From Xanthobacteraceae bacterium (GTDB lineage: Bacteria > Pseudomonadota > Alphaproteobacteria > Rhizobiales > Xanthobacteraceae): DNA of 64,000 bases. Shown here piece by piece: positions 14,657-24,606 of this stretch; the stretch's first letter is position 1; every line of letters begins with the position of its first letter. Below the pieces are notes generated by a model. The model saw only the letters and a program-made list of their open reading frames with translations, was not told the origin of the DNA and searched no databases. Location: the NCBI GenBank assembly GCA_031291475.1, contig JARLIY010000130.1, positions 1 to 64,000 on the forward strand, given 5' to 3'. The translations under genes were made by a program, and so were the position numbers.

Positions 14657-16942
14657 TCAGACCGCCGCGGTTTGCGGTTGCGCTGGCGCGGCGGGAGCGT
14701 CGAGCATTTCTGCGGCAAAGCGCAGCTGCATCCAGGCGCCGCGCGCACCGGCGATCTTTTCCGACGCATCGCGAAGCTCGAGGTTGCCGCCGTGCTCTTC
14801 GAGAATGCGGCCGACGATGGCGAGGCCCAATCCGGTGCCCTTCTCCCGCGTCGTCACGTAGGGTTCAAGCAGCCGCGCACGGTTCTCCTTCGGCAGGCCG
14901 ATGCCGTTGTCGATCACGTCGATCACCACATCCTTGCCGTCGCGCCAGGCGCTCACCGCGATACGGCCGCGGCCGACCGTGGCGGGCGACACCGCCCCGA
15001 TCGCTTCGGTGGCATTCTTGATGATGTTGGTGAGCGCCTGCGAAATGAGCCGCCGGTCGAACCGCGCCGGCATCGCCTCCGCCGGAAGATCGACCGCGAA
15101 GTCGATGTCGGGATGGCCCACCCGCATCAGGAACACCACCTGGCGCACGGTATCGGCCACGTCCTCGGCGGCGATGACCGGCTTCGGCATGCGTGCAAAG
15201 CGGGAGAATTCGTCGACCATGCGCTTGATGTCGTCGACCTGGCGGATGATGGTATCGGTGCACTGTTCGAACACGGCGGGATCGTCGACGATCGTCTTGC
15301 CGTATTTGCGGCGCAGACGCTCGGCCGACAATTGGATCGGCGTCAGCGGATTCTTGATCTCATGCGCAATGCGGCGCGCGATGTCGGCCCAGGCCGAGGA
15401 ACGCTGCGCCAGCACCAGCTCGGTGACGTCGTCGATAGTGATGACGTAGCCGTGCTCGGATTCGGGCGCCTGCTCGCTGGTGACACGCACAGAAAAGTTC
15501 CGCTCCTGGCCGTTGCGGCTGACCGTCACCTGGCGCTGCACCAGGCGCTGATTGCCGTTGCGCGCCAATTGAAAGACATCGGCGAGTTCGGGCGCGACTT
15601 CGGCCAGCGGCCGTCCCAGCGCCTCGCTTTCCGGACGCGCAATCGACCGTTCGGCCGAACGATTGAGGATGGTGATGCCGCCGTCGGCATCGACGCCGAT
15701 GACGCCGGCGCTGGCGCCGGCGAGCACCGCTTCGGTGAATCGCCGGCGGCTGTCGATCACGTCGCGCGCGCGCACGATGTCGTCGTGCTGCGTGCTCAAT
15801 TCCTGCGTCATCTTGTTGAAGGTCTCGCCGAGCTGGGCGAGGTCGCCCTCGGAACGGCGGATCGGCACGCGGACCTGAAGATTGCCGGTGGAGACGACGT
15901 TGGCGGCACCGATCAGCCGGCGGATCGGGGCGACCAGCCGGTTGGCGAAATCGAGCCCTATCCAGGCGGACGACAGCAGCACGATGAGCGCGATGACGGC
16001 GAACATCAGCGCAAACGCCACCTGGATGCCGAGCCGGCGGGCTTCGAGATTGGCGTATTCGCCGACGCTTTCCTGGGTCGCGCGCAATTGCTGGACGACG
16101 CGCGGGTCGAGCAAACGCGCGACGTAGAGATACATGTCGTCGTAACCGTGCAGCTTGATGGCGGCGGCGACGTGGTCGCCTTCGGGAATGAGCGCGACCT
16201 GCGGCTCGGTTTCGGAGATCTGACTGAGCAATTTCGCCGACGGCAGCACGATCGCCTTGTCCATGGTGACGTCGGCGCGCTCCACCGTCGAGCCGTCGCC
16301 GCGGATGATCATCGCGGCGGAAACGCCGCGCGCGGTGGCCTGCGCGGTAAAAAATTTCTGGAAACGCTCGCGGTCGGTGTCGAACATCGGCTTGGCGCGG
16401 CCGAGATCGAACGCCATGGCCATGATCTCGCCGCGGATCGCTTGCGCGTGCTCGCTCACATAGGCGTCGGCGACGATCAGCGATTGCTCGATCATGGCCC
16501 GCGTGCGCGTCGAGAAGAACCGGTCGAGGCCGCGATCGAGCGTCGTCGAGGCGACCACGGCGACCAGCACGGTCGGCACCGCGGCGATCACGGCGAACAG
16601 GCCGACGATCTGCACATGCAGCCGCGAGCCGGCATAGCCGCGCCTTCGCGCCCGCACCACCACCCAAACCTCGCGGCCGATGATGGCGAGCAGCAACAGC
16701 CCGGCGGCCAAATCGGCCAGAAGAAGCTCGACCACGACTTCGTGGACCGGCGCGATCGGGGTCAGGCCGGCTAGCACCACGAAGGTCGCCGTTGCGGAAA
16801 GAAGGGCGAGACCGACCGCTACCGCTCCGATCAGCCGCGAGGCGACCGGCATCGGCGCCGCGGCCGCCGGGTCCAGCGGTGCCGCCGGGCCGGATGCGGC
16901 CGCGGCCGGGTTAAGCGACGCGACTTGATCGGCAGTCGTCAT
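14657..16942 (-). CDS. ntrY: Membrane sensor histidine kinase NtrY
   Basis: A 761-residue sensor kinase. Two N-terminal hydrophobic helices around residues 35-85 and another near 97-117 are followed by a periplasmic-type region, a membrane segment near 310-335, a HAMP-like stretch (NRLVAPIRRLIGAANVVSTG), a PAS domain, a dimerisation and phosphoacceptor helix with His527 (HEIKNPLTPIQLSAERL), and a catalytic ATPase domain with NIIKNATEA, DNGIGLP and GTGLGLAIV. It phosphorylates NtrX, encoded two bases downstream. The signal sensed is not evident. It lies 124 bases after ntrC on the same strand. Confidence 0.95.
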   Translation of the reverse strand: MTTADQVASLNPAAAASGPAAPLDPAAAAPMPVASRLIGAVAVGLALLSATATFVVLAGLTPIAPVHEVVVELLLADLAAGLLLLAIIGREVWVVVRARRRGYAGSRLHVQIVGLFAVIAAVPTVLVAVVASTTLDRGLDRFFSTRTRAMIEQSLIVADAYVSEHAQAIRGEIMAMAFDLGRAKPMFDTDRERFQKFFTAQATARGVSAAMIIRGDGSTVERADVTMDKAIVLPSAKLLSQISETEPQVALIPEGDHVAAAIKLHGYDDMYLYVARLLDPRVVQQLRATQESVGEYANLEARRLGIQVAFALMFAVIALIVLLSSAWIGLDFANRLVAPIRRLIGAANVVSTGNLQVRVPIRRSEGDLAQLGETFNKMTQELSTQHDDIVRARDVIDSRRRFTEAVLAGASAGVIGVDADGGITILNRSAERSIARPESEALGRPLAEVAPELADVFQLARNGNQRLVQRQVTVSRNGQERNFSVRVTSEQAPESEHGYVITIDDVTELVLAQRSSAWADIARRIAHEIKNPLTPIQLSAERLRRKYGKTIVDDPAVFEQCTDTIIRQVDDIKRMVDEFSRFARMPKPVIAAEDVADTVRQVVFLMRVGHPDIDFAVDLPAEAMPARFDRRLISQALTNIIKNATEAIGAVSPATVGRGRIAVSAWRDGKDVVIDVIDNGIGLPKENRARLLEPYVTTREKGTGLGLAIVGRILEEHGGNLELRDASEKIAGARGAWMQLRFAAEMLDAPAAPAQPQTAAV

Positions 16943-17066
16943 TGATGCCCTAAGAACACAGGACTTTGGTGGGCAGGACGAATGGCGCCCCCCAAATTCA
17001 CCCCAGTGATGCTTTTATACAACAATGTTGCCCGATTGCGACAATTCCTTGGCGCAGATGTCGGGC

Positions 17067-18512
17067 TTACCCGCCGCTTGAGCGATAGACCTGGATTTCC
17101 AGGTCGCGGATCTTCTTGCGCAAGGTATTGCGGTTGACGCCGAGGAGGTCGGCGGCGCGGATTTGATTGCCGCGGGTCGCCGCCAGCGCCGCGGAGAGAA
17201 GCGGCGCCTCCACTTCGCGCAGGATGCGGTGGTAGAGACCGGGCGGCGGCAGGCCCTCGTCAAAGCCGGAAAAATATCGCGCCAGGTGGCGCTCGACCGC
17301 GCTCGACAGGTTTTCATCTCCGCGCGGGCTCTCGCCTGGCGCGGTGAGCGCCGGTTGCGACAATTCGGCGTCGACCACGGCGGCGGTGATCGTCTCCTGC
17401 GGGTAGAGCGCGGCCAGCCGCCGCGCGAGATTTTCCAGTTCGCGCACGTTGCCGGGCCAACGATACCGGCGCAAACGCTCGACCGCGGCCGGATCGATTT
17501 GCTTTGCCGGCAAACCTTCGCGCTCGACCACCGCGAAGAAATGGCGGATCAGATCGGGAATGTCCTCGGTGCGCTCGCGCAAAGGCGGCAGCCGCAGCGG
17601 CACCACGTTCAAGCGGAAGAACAAATCCTCGCGGAACAGGCCTTGCTGGATCAGCTGCCGCAAATCCTTGTTGGTCGCCGCGATGATGCGCACATCGGCC
17701 TTGATCGGCGTGCGGCCGCCGACCGTGGTGTATTCACCTTGTTGCAGCACGCGCAACAACCGCGTCTGCGCTTCCATTGGCATGTCGCCGATCTCGTCGA
17801 GAAACAATGTGCCGCCTTCAGCCTGCTCGAAGCGGCCGGCGCTACGGGTGTTGGCGCCGGTGAAGGCGCCCTTCTCATGGCCGAACAATTCCGACTCGAT
17901 GAGGTCGCGCGGGATCGCCGCCATGTTGATGGCGACGAACGGCCCGGTGCGGCGCTTGCCATAATCGTGCAGCGCGCGCGCCACCAATTCCTTGCCGGTG
18001 CCGGATTCGCCGGAGATCATCACGGTCAAGTCGGTCTGCATCAGCCGCGCCAGCACGCGGTAGATTTCCTGCATCGCCGGCGAACGGCCGACGAGCGGGA
18101 TCGACTCGAAATCTTCGGCCTTGACCGGCGCCCGCACCCGCTCCTTCGGCTCCGACAAGGCGCGGCCGACGATGGCAATCAGTTCCTTGAGGTCGAACGG
18201 CTTGGGCAGATATTCGTAAGCGCCGCGCTCGGAGGCGCGGATCGCCGTCATGAACGTGTTCTGCGCGCTCATGATGAGAACCGGCAAATCCGGCCGCGCC
18301 TTCTTGATGCGCAACAACAGGTCGAAGGCGTTCTCGTCCGGCAGCACCACGTCGGTGATGATCAGGTCGCCGTCGCCCTGGCTGATCCAGCGCCAGAGCG
18401 TCGCCGCGTTGCCGGTGGAGCGTACTTCGTAGCCGGCGCGCGAGAGGGCCTGATTGAGCACGGTGCGGATCGCCGCATCGTCGTCGGCAAGGAGAATGTT
18501 TCCCGCTGGCAT
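17067..18512 (-). CDS. ntrC: Nitrogen assimilation sigma-54 activator NtrC
   Basis: A 481-residue enhancer-binding protein. Receiver Asp54 ([10 protein letters not shown]), Walker A GESGTGKE (168-175), sigma-54 contact loop GAFTGA (215-220), Walker [11 protein letters not shown], and a C-terminal Fis-type HTH ([20 protein letters not shown]) are all present. It should activate glnA, glnK-amtB and similar genes under nitrogen limitation once phosphorylated by NtrB. The ATG overlaps the ntrB stop (TGATG), so the pair is translationally coupled; codons upstream of this ATG lie inside ntrB. Confidence 0.97.
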   Translation of the reverse strand: MPAGNILLADDDAAIRTVLNQALSRAGYEVRSTGNAATLWRWISQGDGDLIITDVVLPDENAFDLLLRIKKARPDLPVLIMSAQNTFMTAIRASERGAYEYLPKPFDLKELIAIVGRALSEPKERVRAPVKAEDFESIPLVGRSPAMQEIYRVLARLMQTDLTVMISGESGTGKELVARALHDYGKRRTGPFVAINMAAIPRDLIESELFGHEKGAFTGANTRSAGRFEQAEGGTLFLDEIGDMPMEAQTRLLRVLQQGEYTTVGGRTPIKADVRIIAATNKDLRQLIQQGLFREDLFFRLNVVPLRLPPLRERTEDIPDLIRHFFAVVEREGLPAKQIDPAAVERLRRYRWPGNVRELENLARRLAALYPQETITAAVVDAELSQPALTAPGESPRGDENLSSAVERHLARYFSGFDEGLPPPGLYHRILREVEAPLLSAALAATRGNQIRAADLLGVNRNTLRKKIRDLEIQVYRSSGG

Positions 18513-19651
18513 CAATGATCCCCTCGTGACTGGATGGCGCGGTCCGGCTCGGTACCGTCGCGGGTGTACATCGGCATGAGCACGCGAAAGACGGTTCGTC
18601 GCGGTTGCGACTCGCATTCAATGATGCCGCCGTGATCGCCGACGATCTTGGCGACCAGCGCCAGCCCCAGCCCCGATCCCGTGGGCTTGGTGGTGACGAA
18701 CGGATCGAACAGATGCGGCATCAGTTCCTCGGGCACGCCGGGCCCGTTGTCCTTCACGCAGAATTCGAGCGGCAGAGAAATTCGGGTCTTGGCGCCGGGA
18801 ACCGAGAGGCGGACGCCCGGACGAAACGCGGTCGAGAGCACGATCTCGCCGCCGGGGCTGTCGCCGATCGACTCGGCGGCGTTTTTAACCAGGTTGAGGA
18901 ACACCTGCACCAGCTGATCGCGGTTCGCCAGCACCGGCGGCAGCGAAGGATCGTAGTCTTCGACGAACTTGATGTGCCGGGCCACCCCGGTCTGGGCGAG
19001 CCGCTTCACATGATCGAGCACAACGTGGATGTTGAGCGGTTCGCGTTCGACCGGGCGCTCGTCCGCAAAGACTTCCATGCGATCGACCAGCTTCACGATC
19101 CGGTCGGTTTCGTCGCAAATCAGGCGGGTGAGCGTGCGATCGTCGTCCTCGACCGATTGCTCGAGCAACTGCGCCGCGCCGCGGATTCCCGACAGCGGAT
19201 TCTTGATCTCGTGCGCGAGCATGGCGGCGAGCGCGATCACCGAGCGCGCGGCGCCGCGATGGGTGAGCTGGCGATCCATCTTGTCGGCGATCGAGCGCTC
19301 TTGCAGCATCACCACCACATAGTCCGGCCGCTCCGGCAACGGCGCGACGTGCAGATCGACGGCGCGGTCGCCGGGGTTGCGCGGCGTGCCGAGATCCACC
19401 TTGTATTCGTTGACCGCAGCGCCGCTGGCGCGCACCTGGTCGACGAGAGTGAGCAAGGGGCTGCCGAACGGAACCAGATCGCGCAGCAAATGCCGCCGCA
19501 ACAGCGGCAGCGACACCTCAAAAAACGATTCTGCCGCCACGTTGGCGTCGGCCACCATGCCGTCCGAAGTCACAACGATCACCGGGTGGGGCAACGCGTT
19601 GAGCACCGCGTCCGCAGCGGTCGCCGTCAGTATCGGCTCGGCGGTCCTCAT
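18512..19651 (-). CDS. ntrB: Nitrogen sensor histidine kinase/phosphatase NtrB
   Basis: A soluble PII-controlled kinase of 379 residues from the preferred ATG at 19651. A PAS domain at the N-terminus ([14 protein letters not shown]) leads to the phosphoacceptor His147 in [19 protein letters not shown], then the ATPase domain with [16 protein letters not shown] and GSGLGLALV. In-frame ATGs at 19714 and 19795 would add up to 48 poorly conserved residues, so the shorter form is chosen. In relatives dusB usually sits directly upstream; here it does not. Confidence 0.94.
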   Translation of the reverse strand: MRTAEPILTATAADAVLNALPHPVIVVTSDGMVADANVAAESFFEVSLPLLRRHLLRDLVPFGSPLLTLVDQVRASGAAVNEYKVDLGTPRNPGDRAVDLHVAPLPERPDYVVVMLQERSIADKMDRQLTHRGAARSVIALAAMLAHEIKNPLSGIRGAAQLLEQSVEDDDRTLTRLICDETDRIVKLVDRMEVFADERPVEREPLNIHVVLDHVKRLAQTGVARHIKFVEDYDPSLPPVLANRDQLVQVFLNLVKNAAESIGDSPGGEIVLSTAFRPGVRLSVPGAKTRISLPLEFCVKDNGPGVPEELMPHLFDPFVTTKPTGSGLGLALVAKIVGDHGGIIECESQPRRTVFRVLMPMYTRDGTEPDRAIQSRGDH

Positions 19652-19990
19652 GCCAGCGTCCTCGCCAGTGGGTTCCAATACGTTCTCAACCGGCCGCGTT
19701 TCGGCAAAAGGCATTGGCAAAAGGCCCAATTTCCGCCATCCGGCGAATAAGAACGTAGGGGACGGTCGGGGTGCACACGAATTAGGCGTCGTCACGGCTC
19801 TGCATATAGATTAGCCAAATCCGCAGGTCGTGCAAGTGCTGCACTGCAATATGGTCAACTTCCGGGCCTTCTGCATAGCTGGCCTGTGGATGAGGCAAAT
19901 CGCCGGCTTTCCGCCCCCCGCCCGGGGCAGTTCGCACAATGCCGGCACATGCGCTAAAGCCATGCCGGAATCGCAAGCGGAGCCAAGTTC
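19652..19990. other. Non-coding stretch between ntrB and ispDF
   Basis: About 339 bases separate divergent ntrB and ispDF. No supported gene is present, and nothing resembling DusB is seen on either strand. It must hold the promoters for both operons. A short palindrome AGTGCTGCACT at 19835-19845 is the only symmetric site noticed. Confidence 0.6.
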
Positions 19991-21172
19991 ATGACGGGCG
20001 GGGTTGCGGCTGTCATCGTCGCAGCCGGGCGGGGCCATCGCGCCGGCAGCGAGGTGCCCAAACAGTATCGGCACATCGCCGGGGAACCGGTGATCCGCCC
20101 GACGCTCAACGCCTTTCTCGGCCACCTGCAAGTCGGCGCGGTGCAGCCTGTGATCCATCCGGACGATGCGGACGCCTTCCATGCGGCGACCGTGGGACTG
20201 AAAGATCTGTTGCCCCCGGTTTGGGGCGGCGCCACGCGGCAGGCTTCCGTGCGCGCCGGGCTCGAAGCGTTGCGCAAGAGCGCGCCCGATTTCGTCCTCA
20301 TCCACGACGCGGCGCGGCCGTTCCTCTCCGATGGGTTGATCACGCGGGCGATCGCCGCCGCGCAACTTCACGGCGCCGCTGTGCCGGCAATCGCCATCGC
20401 CGACACCGTGAAAAGGATCGACGCGCATGATATGGTCACCGAAACGCTCGATCGCAGCCATCTGCGCACGGTGCAGACTCCGCAGGCCTTCGCCTACGGG
20501 CTGATCAGCGATTTGCATCGTCGCGCCGCGGGCGCCGGCCGCGAGGACTTCACCGACGACGCGGCGCTGGCCGAATGGGCGGGACATCGCGTCAGCGTGT
20601 TCGCCGGCGAGAGCGGCAACGTGAAACTCACGACCAGGGACGATTTCGCCCGCGCCGAAGCCTTGCGCAGCGCTTTGCTCGCGGACATGCGCATCGGCAA
20701 CGGCTTCGATGTGCACGCCTTCAGCGAGGGCAATCACGTCATGCTCGGCGGCATCCGCATCGCCCATTCGCGCGGCGTGACCGGGCATTCCGACGCCGAC
20801 GTCGTGCTGCACGCGCTAGTCGACGCCATTTTGGGGGCGCTCGCCGAAGGCGATATCGGGACGCACTTTCCGCCGAGCGATCCGCAATGGAAAGGCGCGT
20901 CTTCCGACCGCTTCCTCGACTTCGCCTGCGAGCGCGTGCGCGCGCGTTCCGGCGTGATCGCCAATCTCGACGTGACAATCGTGTGCGAGGCGCCGCGCGT
21001 TTCGCCGCATCGCGATGCGATGCGCGCGCGCATCGCCGCCATTGCCGGCATCGCCGTCGACCGCGTGGCGGTCAAGGCGACCACCAGCGAGAAGCTCGGC
21101 TTCGCCGGCCGCGGCGAAGGCATCATGGCCATGGCGACCGCGACTTTGCGATTGCCCTGGAGCGCATCGTGA
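19991..21172 (+). CDS. ispDF: Bifunctional IspD/IspF isoprenoid enzyme
   Basis: A 393-residue fusion. Residues 1-225 are the cytidylyltransferase IspD (MEP + CTP to CDP-ME): [12 protein letters not shown] and [10 protein letters not shown]. Residues from about 233 are 2-C-methyl-D-erythritol 2,4-cyclodiphosphate synthase Isp[13 protein letters not shown] with metal ligands Asp240 and His242, [19 protein letters not shown], and [17 protein letters not shown]. Fused IspDF is typical of alphaproteobacteria. It serves the non-mevalonate pathway to ubiquinone, hopanoids and undecaprenol. The next gene starts within its stop codon (GTGA). Confidence 0.97.
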   Translation: MTGGVAAVIVAAGRGHRAGSEVPKQYRHIAGEPVIRPTLNAFLGHLQVGAVQPVIHPDDADAFHAATVGLKDLLPPVWGGATRQASVRAGLEALRKSAPDFVLIHDAARPFLSDGLITRAIAAAQLHGAAVPAIAIADTVKRIDAHDMVTETLDRSHLRTVQTPQAFAYGLISDLHRRAAGAGREDFTDDAALAEWAGHRVSVFAGESGNVKLTTRDDFARAEALRSALLADMRIGNGFDVHAFSEGNHVMLGGIRIAHSRGVTGHSDADVVLHALVDAILGALAEGDIGTHFPPSDPQWKGASSDRFLDFACERVRARSGVIANLDVTIVCEAPRVSPHRDAMRARIAAIAGIAVDRVAVKATTSEKLGFAGRGEGIMAMATATLRLPWSAS

Positions 21173-21666
21173 TCGATGCCGCGCAGCGCGCGGCGGCCAA
21201 GCGCGTGCTTAACATTTTTCGCGCACGCGGCCTCACCGTCGCGACGGCGGAATCCTGCACCGGCGGGCTGGTTGCTGCGGCGCTCACCGAGATCGCCGGC
21301 TCCTCCGACGTGGTCGATCGCGGCTTCGTCACCTACTCGAATGCGGCGAAACAGGCGATGCTCGGCGTGCCGGCGTCAACGCTGACGCGCCACGGCGCGG
21401 TCAGCGCTAAGACCGCGGCGGCGATGGCCAAGGGCGCGCTGAAAAATTCGCGGGCCGATGTGGCAGTGGCGATCACCGGCATTGCCGGTCCGGGCGGCGG
21501 CTCAAAGGAAAAGCCGGTCGGCCTCGTTTATTTCGCAACCGCAAGCCGCGACGGCCGCCGCCTCGCGCGCATGCGCCGTTACGGCCAGATCGGCCGGCGC
21601 CGCGTGCGCAAGCGTTCCGTCGCTGAAGCACTCGCTTTGCTGGAATTATTGGCGAAGCCCGACTAG
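21169..21666 (+). CDS. pncC: CinA C-terminal-type nicotinamide-nucleotide amidohydrolase (PncC)
   Basis: A 165-residue single-domain CinA/PncC protein that deamidates NMN to nicotinic acid mononucleotide in pyridine nucleotide recycling. Diagnostic motifs are [33 protein letters not shown], and GIAGPGGGS followed by KPVGLVYFA. The large N-terminal CinA domain is absent, as in E. coli YgaD-type proteins. The GTG start overlaps the ispDF stop by four bases; the frame is open further upstream but only as an ispDF shadow. It converges on the COQ10-like gene. Confidence 0.9.
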   Translation: MIDAAQRAAAKRVLNIFRARGLTVATAESCTGGLVAAALTEIAGSSDVVDRGFVTYSNAAKQAMLGVPASTLTRHGAVSAKTAAAMAKGALKNSRADVAVAITGIAGPGGGSKEKPVGLVYFATASRDGRRLARMRRYGQIGRRRVRKRSVAEALALLELLAKPD

Positions 21667-21698
21667 GTCCGGCAGCGAAAGTATCGCCGGGCTGAGCA

Positions 21699-22157
21699 TT
21701 ACGCCGCCCGCGTGCCGTAAACCTGATCGGCGCGCTGCTCGAACGCGGCGGCGAAGCGGCGGAAGGCGGTGTCGAACATCGCCCCCATCAGCATCCCCAG
21801 GGCGCGGCTGCGAAATTCGTAGGCGATGAAAAATTCCACGTCGCAGGCGCGACTATCCACCGCGCGAAAATTCCAGGTGTTGTTCAGCCGGCGGAACGGG
21901 CCTTCGAGATATTCGACCAGAATCTGCAAGTTCGGCCGGTCAAGGGTGACGCGGCTGGTGAATGTTTGCCGCACGAGTTTATAGGCAATCGTCATGTCGA
22001 CGACGATGACCTCCTTGCTCCCCTCTTTGGTGCGCGTCCGCACACGCAACGACTGGCAGAGCGGCACGAATTCCGGATAGTGCTCAACGTCGGCGACCAG
22101 ATCGAACATGTCGGCAGCGGCATGACGCACGCGCCTCGTGGTGGACAATTGCGGCAT
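21699..22157 (-). CDS. COQ10/RatA-type START-domain protein
   Basis: A 152-residue polyketide-cyclase/START-fold protein. The N-terminal RRVRHAAADMFDLVADVEHYPEFVP is the hallmark of the COQ10/RatA group, and the C-terminus AAFEQRADQVYG is also typical. In eukaryotes and alphaproteobacteria this family binds ubiquinone and supports respiration; in E. coli the related RatA has been described as blocking ribosome association. The ubiquinone role is favoured here by its place after lipA at the end of the PDH operon. Four bases separate it from lipA. Confidence 0.88.
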   Translation of the reverse strand: MPQLSTTRRVRHAAADMFDLVADVEHYPEFVPLCQSLRVRTRTKEGSKEVIVVDMTIAYKLVRQTFTSRVTLDRPNLQILVEYLEGPFRRLNNTWNFRAVDSRACDVEFFIAYEFRSRALGMLMGAMFDTAFRRFAAAFEQRADQVYGTRAA

Positions 22158-22160
22158 CGA

Positions 22161-23111
22161 TCAGCGCGCCGCCCGCAGCGCCTTCAGCCGGGCGAAATCT
22201 TCGCCGGCGTGATGCGAGGAGCGCGTCAGCGGGCTCGCCGAGACGAAAGCGAATCCTTTGGCATAGGCGATCGTCGCCAGCGCCTTGAATTCCTCCGGCG
22301 AGACGAAGCGGACGACCGGGTGATGCTTGCGCGAGGGTTGCAGGTATTGGCCGATGGTGAGGAAATCCACGTCCGCCGCACGCAGATCGTCCATCACCTG
22401 CAGCACTTCGTTCCGCTCCTCGCCGAGCCCCACCATGATTCCCGATTTGGTGAAGATCGTGGGGTCGAGCTCCTTGGCGCGCTGCAACAGCTGGACGGAA
22501 GCGAAGTAGCGCGCGCCCGGGCGCACGGTGAGATACTTCGACGGCACGGTTTCGAGATTGTGGTTGAACACGTCGGGCTTCGCGGCAAGGACGGTTTCGG
22601 CCGCGCCTGGTTTGCGCAGAAAGTCCGGCGTCAACACTTCGATCGTGGTCCCCGCGCAGCGTTCGCGGATGGCGCGGATCACCGCGGCGAAATGCGCCGC
22701 GCCGCCGTCGTCGAGATCGTCGCGGTCGACGGAGGTGATGACCACATGCGCAAGACCGAGCTTGCGGGTGGCTTCGGCGGCGTGCTCCGGCTCGGCCGGA
22801 TCGAGCGCGCTGGGCAGTCCGGTCTTAACGTTGCAGAAGGCGCACGCGCGCGTGCAAGTGTCGCCCATGATCATGAAGGTGGCGTGCTTCTTCTCCCAGC
22901 ACTCGCCGATATTGGGGCAGCCGGCTTCCTCGCAGACCGTGTGCAGGCCGTTCGCCCGTACGATGTCGCGCGTCTGGAGATAACCCGGAGAAACCGGCGC
23001 CTTGACGCGGATCCAATCCGGCTTGCGCGGGCTTGCCTGGTCCGGCCGATGCGCCTTTTCCGGATGGCGCGGGCGGCTCGCGCCGCCGAGCGTGTCGATC
23101 ACGACCGTCAT
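22161..23111 (-). CDS. lipA: Lipoyl synthase
   Basis: A 316-residue radical-SAM enzyme that inserts two sulfurs into protein-bound octanoyl groups. The auxiliary 4Fe-4S cluster is in [13 protein letters not shown], and the radical-SAM CxxxCxxC is in [28 protein letters not shown] and RSSHHA near the C-terminus are conserved family blocks. It lies directly after lpdA, so the enzyme that makes the cofactor is made with the PDH complex that needs it. Confidence 0.97.
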   Translation of the reverse strand: MTVVIDTLGGASRPRHPEKAHRPDQASPRKPDWIRVKAPVSPGYLQTRDIVRANGLHTVCEEAGCPNIGECWEKKHATFMIMGDTCTRACAFCNVKTGLPSALDPAEPEHAAEATRKLGLAHVVITSVDRDDLDDGGAAHFAAVIRAIRERCAGTTIEVLTPDFLRKPGAAETVLAAKPDVFNHNLETVPSKYLTVRPGARYFASVQLLQRAKELDPTIFTKSGIMVGLGEERNEVLQVMDDLRAADVDFLTIGQYLQPSRKHHPVVRFVSPEEFKALATIAYAKGFAFVSASPLTRSSHHAGEDFARLKALRAAR

Positions 23112-23178
23112 GGAAGCTCCAATGGCGTCGATCTTTACTTACGAGTCGGAGCGGGCATCCGCAAGGCGGCCGTGCGCG

Positions 23179-24600
23179 TCAAATATTCAACACCCGCCCG
23201 TAAGCATCCAGCACCGCTTCCTTCATCATTTCCGAGAGCGTGGGATGCGGGAATACGGTGTGCATCAGCTCTTCTTCCGTGGTCTCGAGATTCATCGCGA
23301 TCACGTAACCCTGAATGAGCTCGGTCACCTCGGCGCCGATCATATGCGCGCCGAGAAGCTGCCCGGTCTTTTTGTCAAAGATGACTTTGACCATGCCCTG
23401 ATCTTCGCCGAGCGCGATCGCCTTGCCGTTGCCGACAAAGGGAAAATGGCCGACGCGGATATCGAGCTTCTTGTCCTTCGCCGCCTGCTCGGTGAGTCCG
23501 ACCGAGGCGATCTGCGGCGAGCAATAGGTGCAGCCGGGAATGAGCCGCCGGTCCATCGGATGCGGGTGCAGCCCCTTAATCGCTTCGACGCAGATGACGC
23601 CTTCGTGCTCGGCCTTGTGGGCGAGCAGCGGCGGGCCGGCGACATCGCCAATGGCGTAGATGCCGGGCACGTTGGTCTTGCAGGCGCCGTCGATGACGAT
23701 CGACCCGCGCTCGGTCTTCACGCCGAGCTTTTCGAGGCCGAGATTTTCGATGTTGCCGACGACACCGACCGCGGAGATGACGCGGTCGACGGTGAGCGTC
23801 TGCGTGCCGCCCTTGCCGTCGTCGATGGTCGCGGTGACGGCGTCGCTCTTCTTGTCGAGCTTGGTCACCTTGGCGCCGGTGTAGATCTTGATGCCCTGTT
23901 TCTCGAAGCTCTTGCGCGCGAAGGCGGCGATCTCAGCGTCCTCCGCCGGCAGAACTTGCGGCAACACCTCGACCACGGTCACCTCGGCGCCGAGCGTGCG
24001 GTAGAACGACGCGAACTCGATGCCGATGGCGCCGGAGCCGATGACGAGAAGCGATTTGGGCACGCGGTCCGGCACCATGGCCTCGAAATAGGTCCAGATC
24101 AGTTTCTTGTCCGGCTCGAGGCCGGGGAGAACTCGCGGCCGCGCGCCAGTGGCGAGGATGATGTGTTTGGCCGCATAGGAACCGGCGCCCAGCGTGCCCT
24201 TCGGCGCTTCGCTGCGTCCGGCTTTCACCGTGACTTTGCCCGGCGCCTCGATGGTCGCCTCGCCCCAGATCACGGCGACCTTGTTCTTCTTCATCAGGAA
24301 GCCGACGCCGTCATTGAGCCGTTTGGATACGGCGCGCGAGCGTTTGACCACCGCCGACGGATCGTAGCTGACCTCGCCGGCGGAGAGCCCGTAATCCTTG
24401 GCGTGTTGCAGGTAGTGAAAAATTTCCGCCGAGCGTAGCAGCGCCTTGGTGGGGATGCAGCCCCAGTTGAGGCAAACGCCGCCCAAATATTCTCGCTCGA
24501 CAATGGCCGTGGAGAAGCCAAGCTGCGCGGCGCGGATGGCGGTGACATAGCCGCCGGGACCGGAGCCGATGATGATGATGTCGAAGGTTGTTTCAGCCAT
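23179..24600 (-). CDS. lpdA: Dihydrolipoyl dehydrogenase (PDH E3)
   Basis: A 473-residue FAD flavoprotein that reoxidises dihydrolipoamide with NAD+. The FAD-binding GSGPGGYVTAIRAAQLG (12-28), the redox disulfide GGVCLNWGCIPTKAL, a second Rossmann GSGAIGIEFASFY for NAD, and the C-terminal catalytic HPTLSE are all visible. Full length for the family. It is the third catalytic component of the PDH operon and follows pdhC by six bases. Confidence 0.97.
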   Translation of the reverse strand: MAETTFDIIIIGSGPGGYVTAIRAAQLGFSTAIVEREYLGGVCLNWGCIPTKALLRSAEIFHYLQHAKDYGLSAGEVSYDPSAVVKRSRAVSKRLNDGVGFLMKKNKVAVIWGEATIEAPGKVTVKAGRSEAPKGTLGAGSYAAKHIILATGARPRVLPGLEPDKKLIWTYFEAMVPDRVPKSLLVIGSGAIGIEFASFYRTLGAEVTVVEVLPQVLPAEDAEIAAFARKSFEKQGIKIYTGAKVTKLDKKSDAVTATIDDGKGGTQTLTVDRVISAVGVVGNIENLGLEKLGVKTERGSIVIDGACKTNVPGIYAIGDVAGPPLLAHKAEHEGVICVEAIKGLHPHPMDRRLIPGCTYCSPQIASVGLTEQAAKDKKLDIRVGHFPFVGNGKAIALGEDQGMVKVIFDKKTGQLLGAHMIGAEVTELIQGYVIAMNLETTEEELMHTVFPHPTLSEMMKEAVLDAYGRVLNI

Positions 24601-24606
24601 GGGGTT

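Noticed and set aside
14672-16774. A 700-codon open frame on the plus strand across ntrY
   Set aside because: It is exactly antisense to the well-supported NtrY frame, has no motifs and is the expected product of high GC in the third codon position.
19835-19845. AGTGCTGCACT palindrome as an NtrC or other operator before ntrB
   Set aside because: Only 11 bases and not the NtrC consensus spacing; too short to separate from chance.
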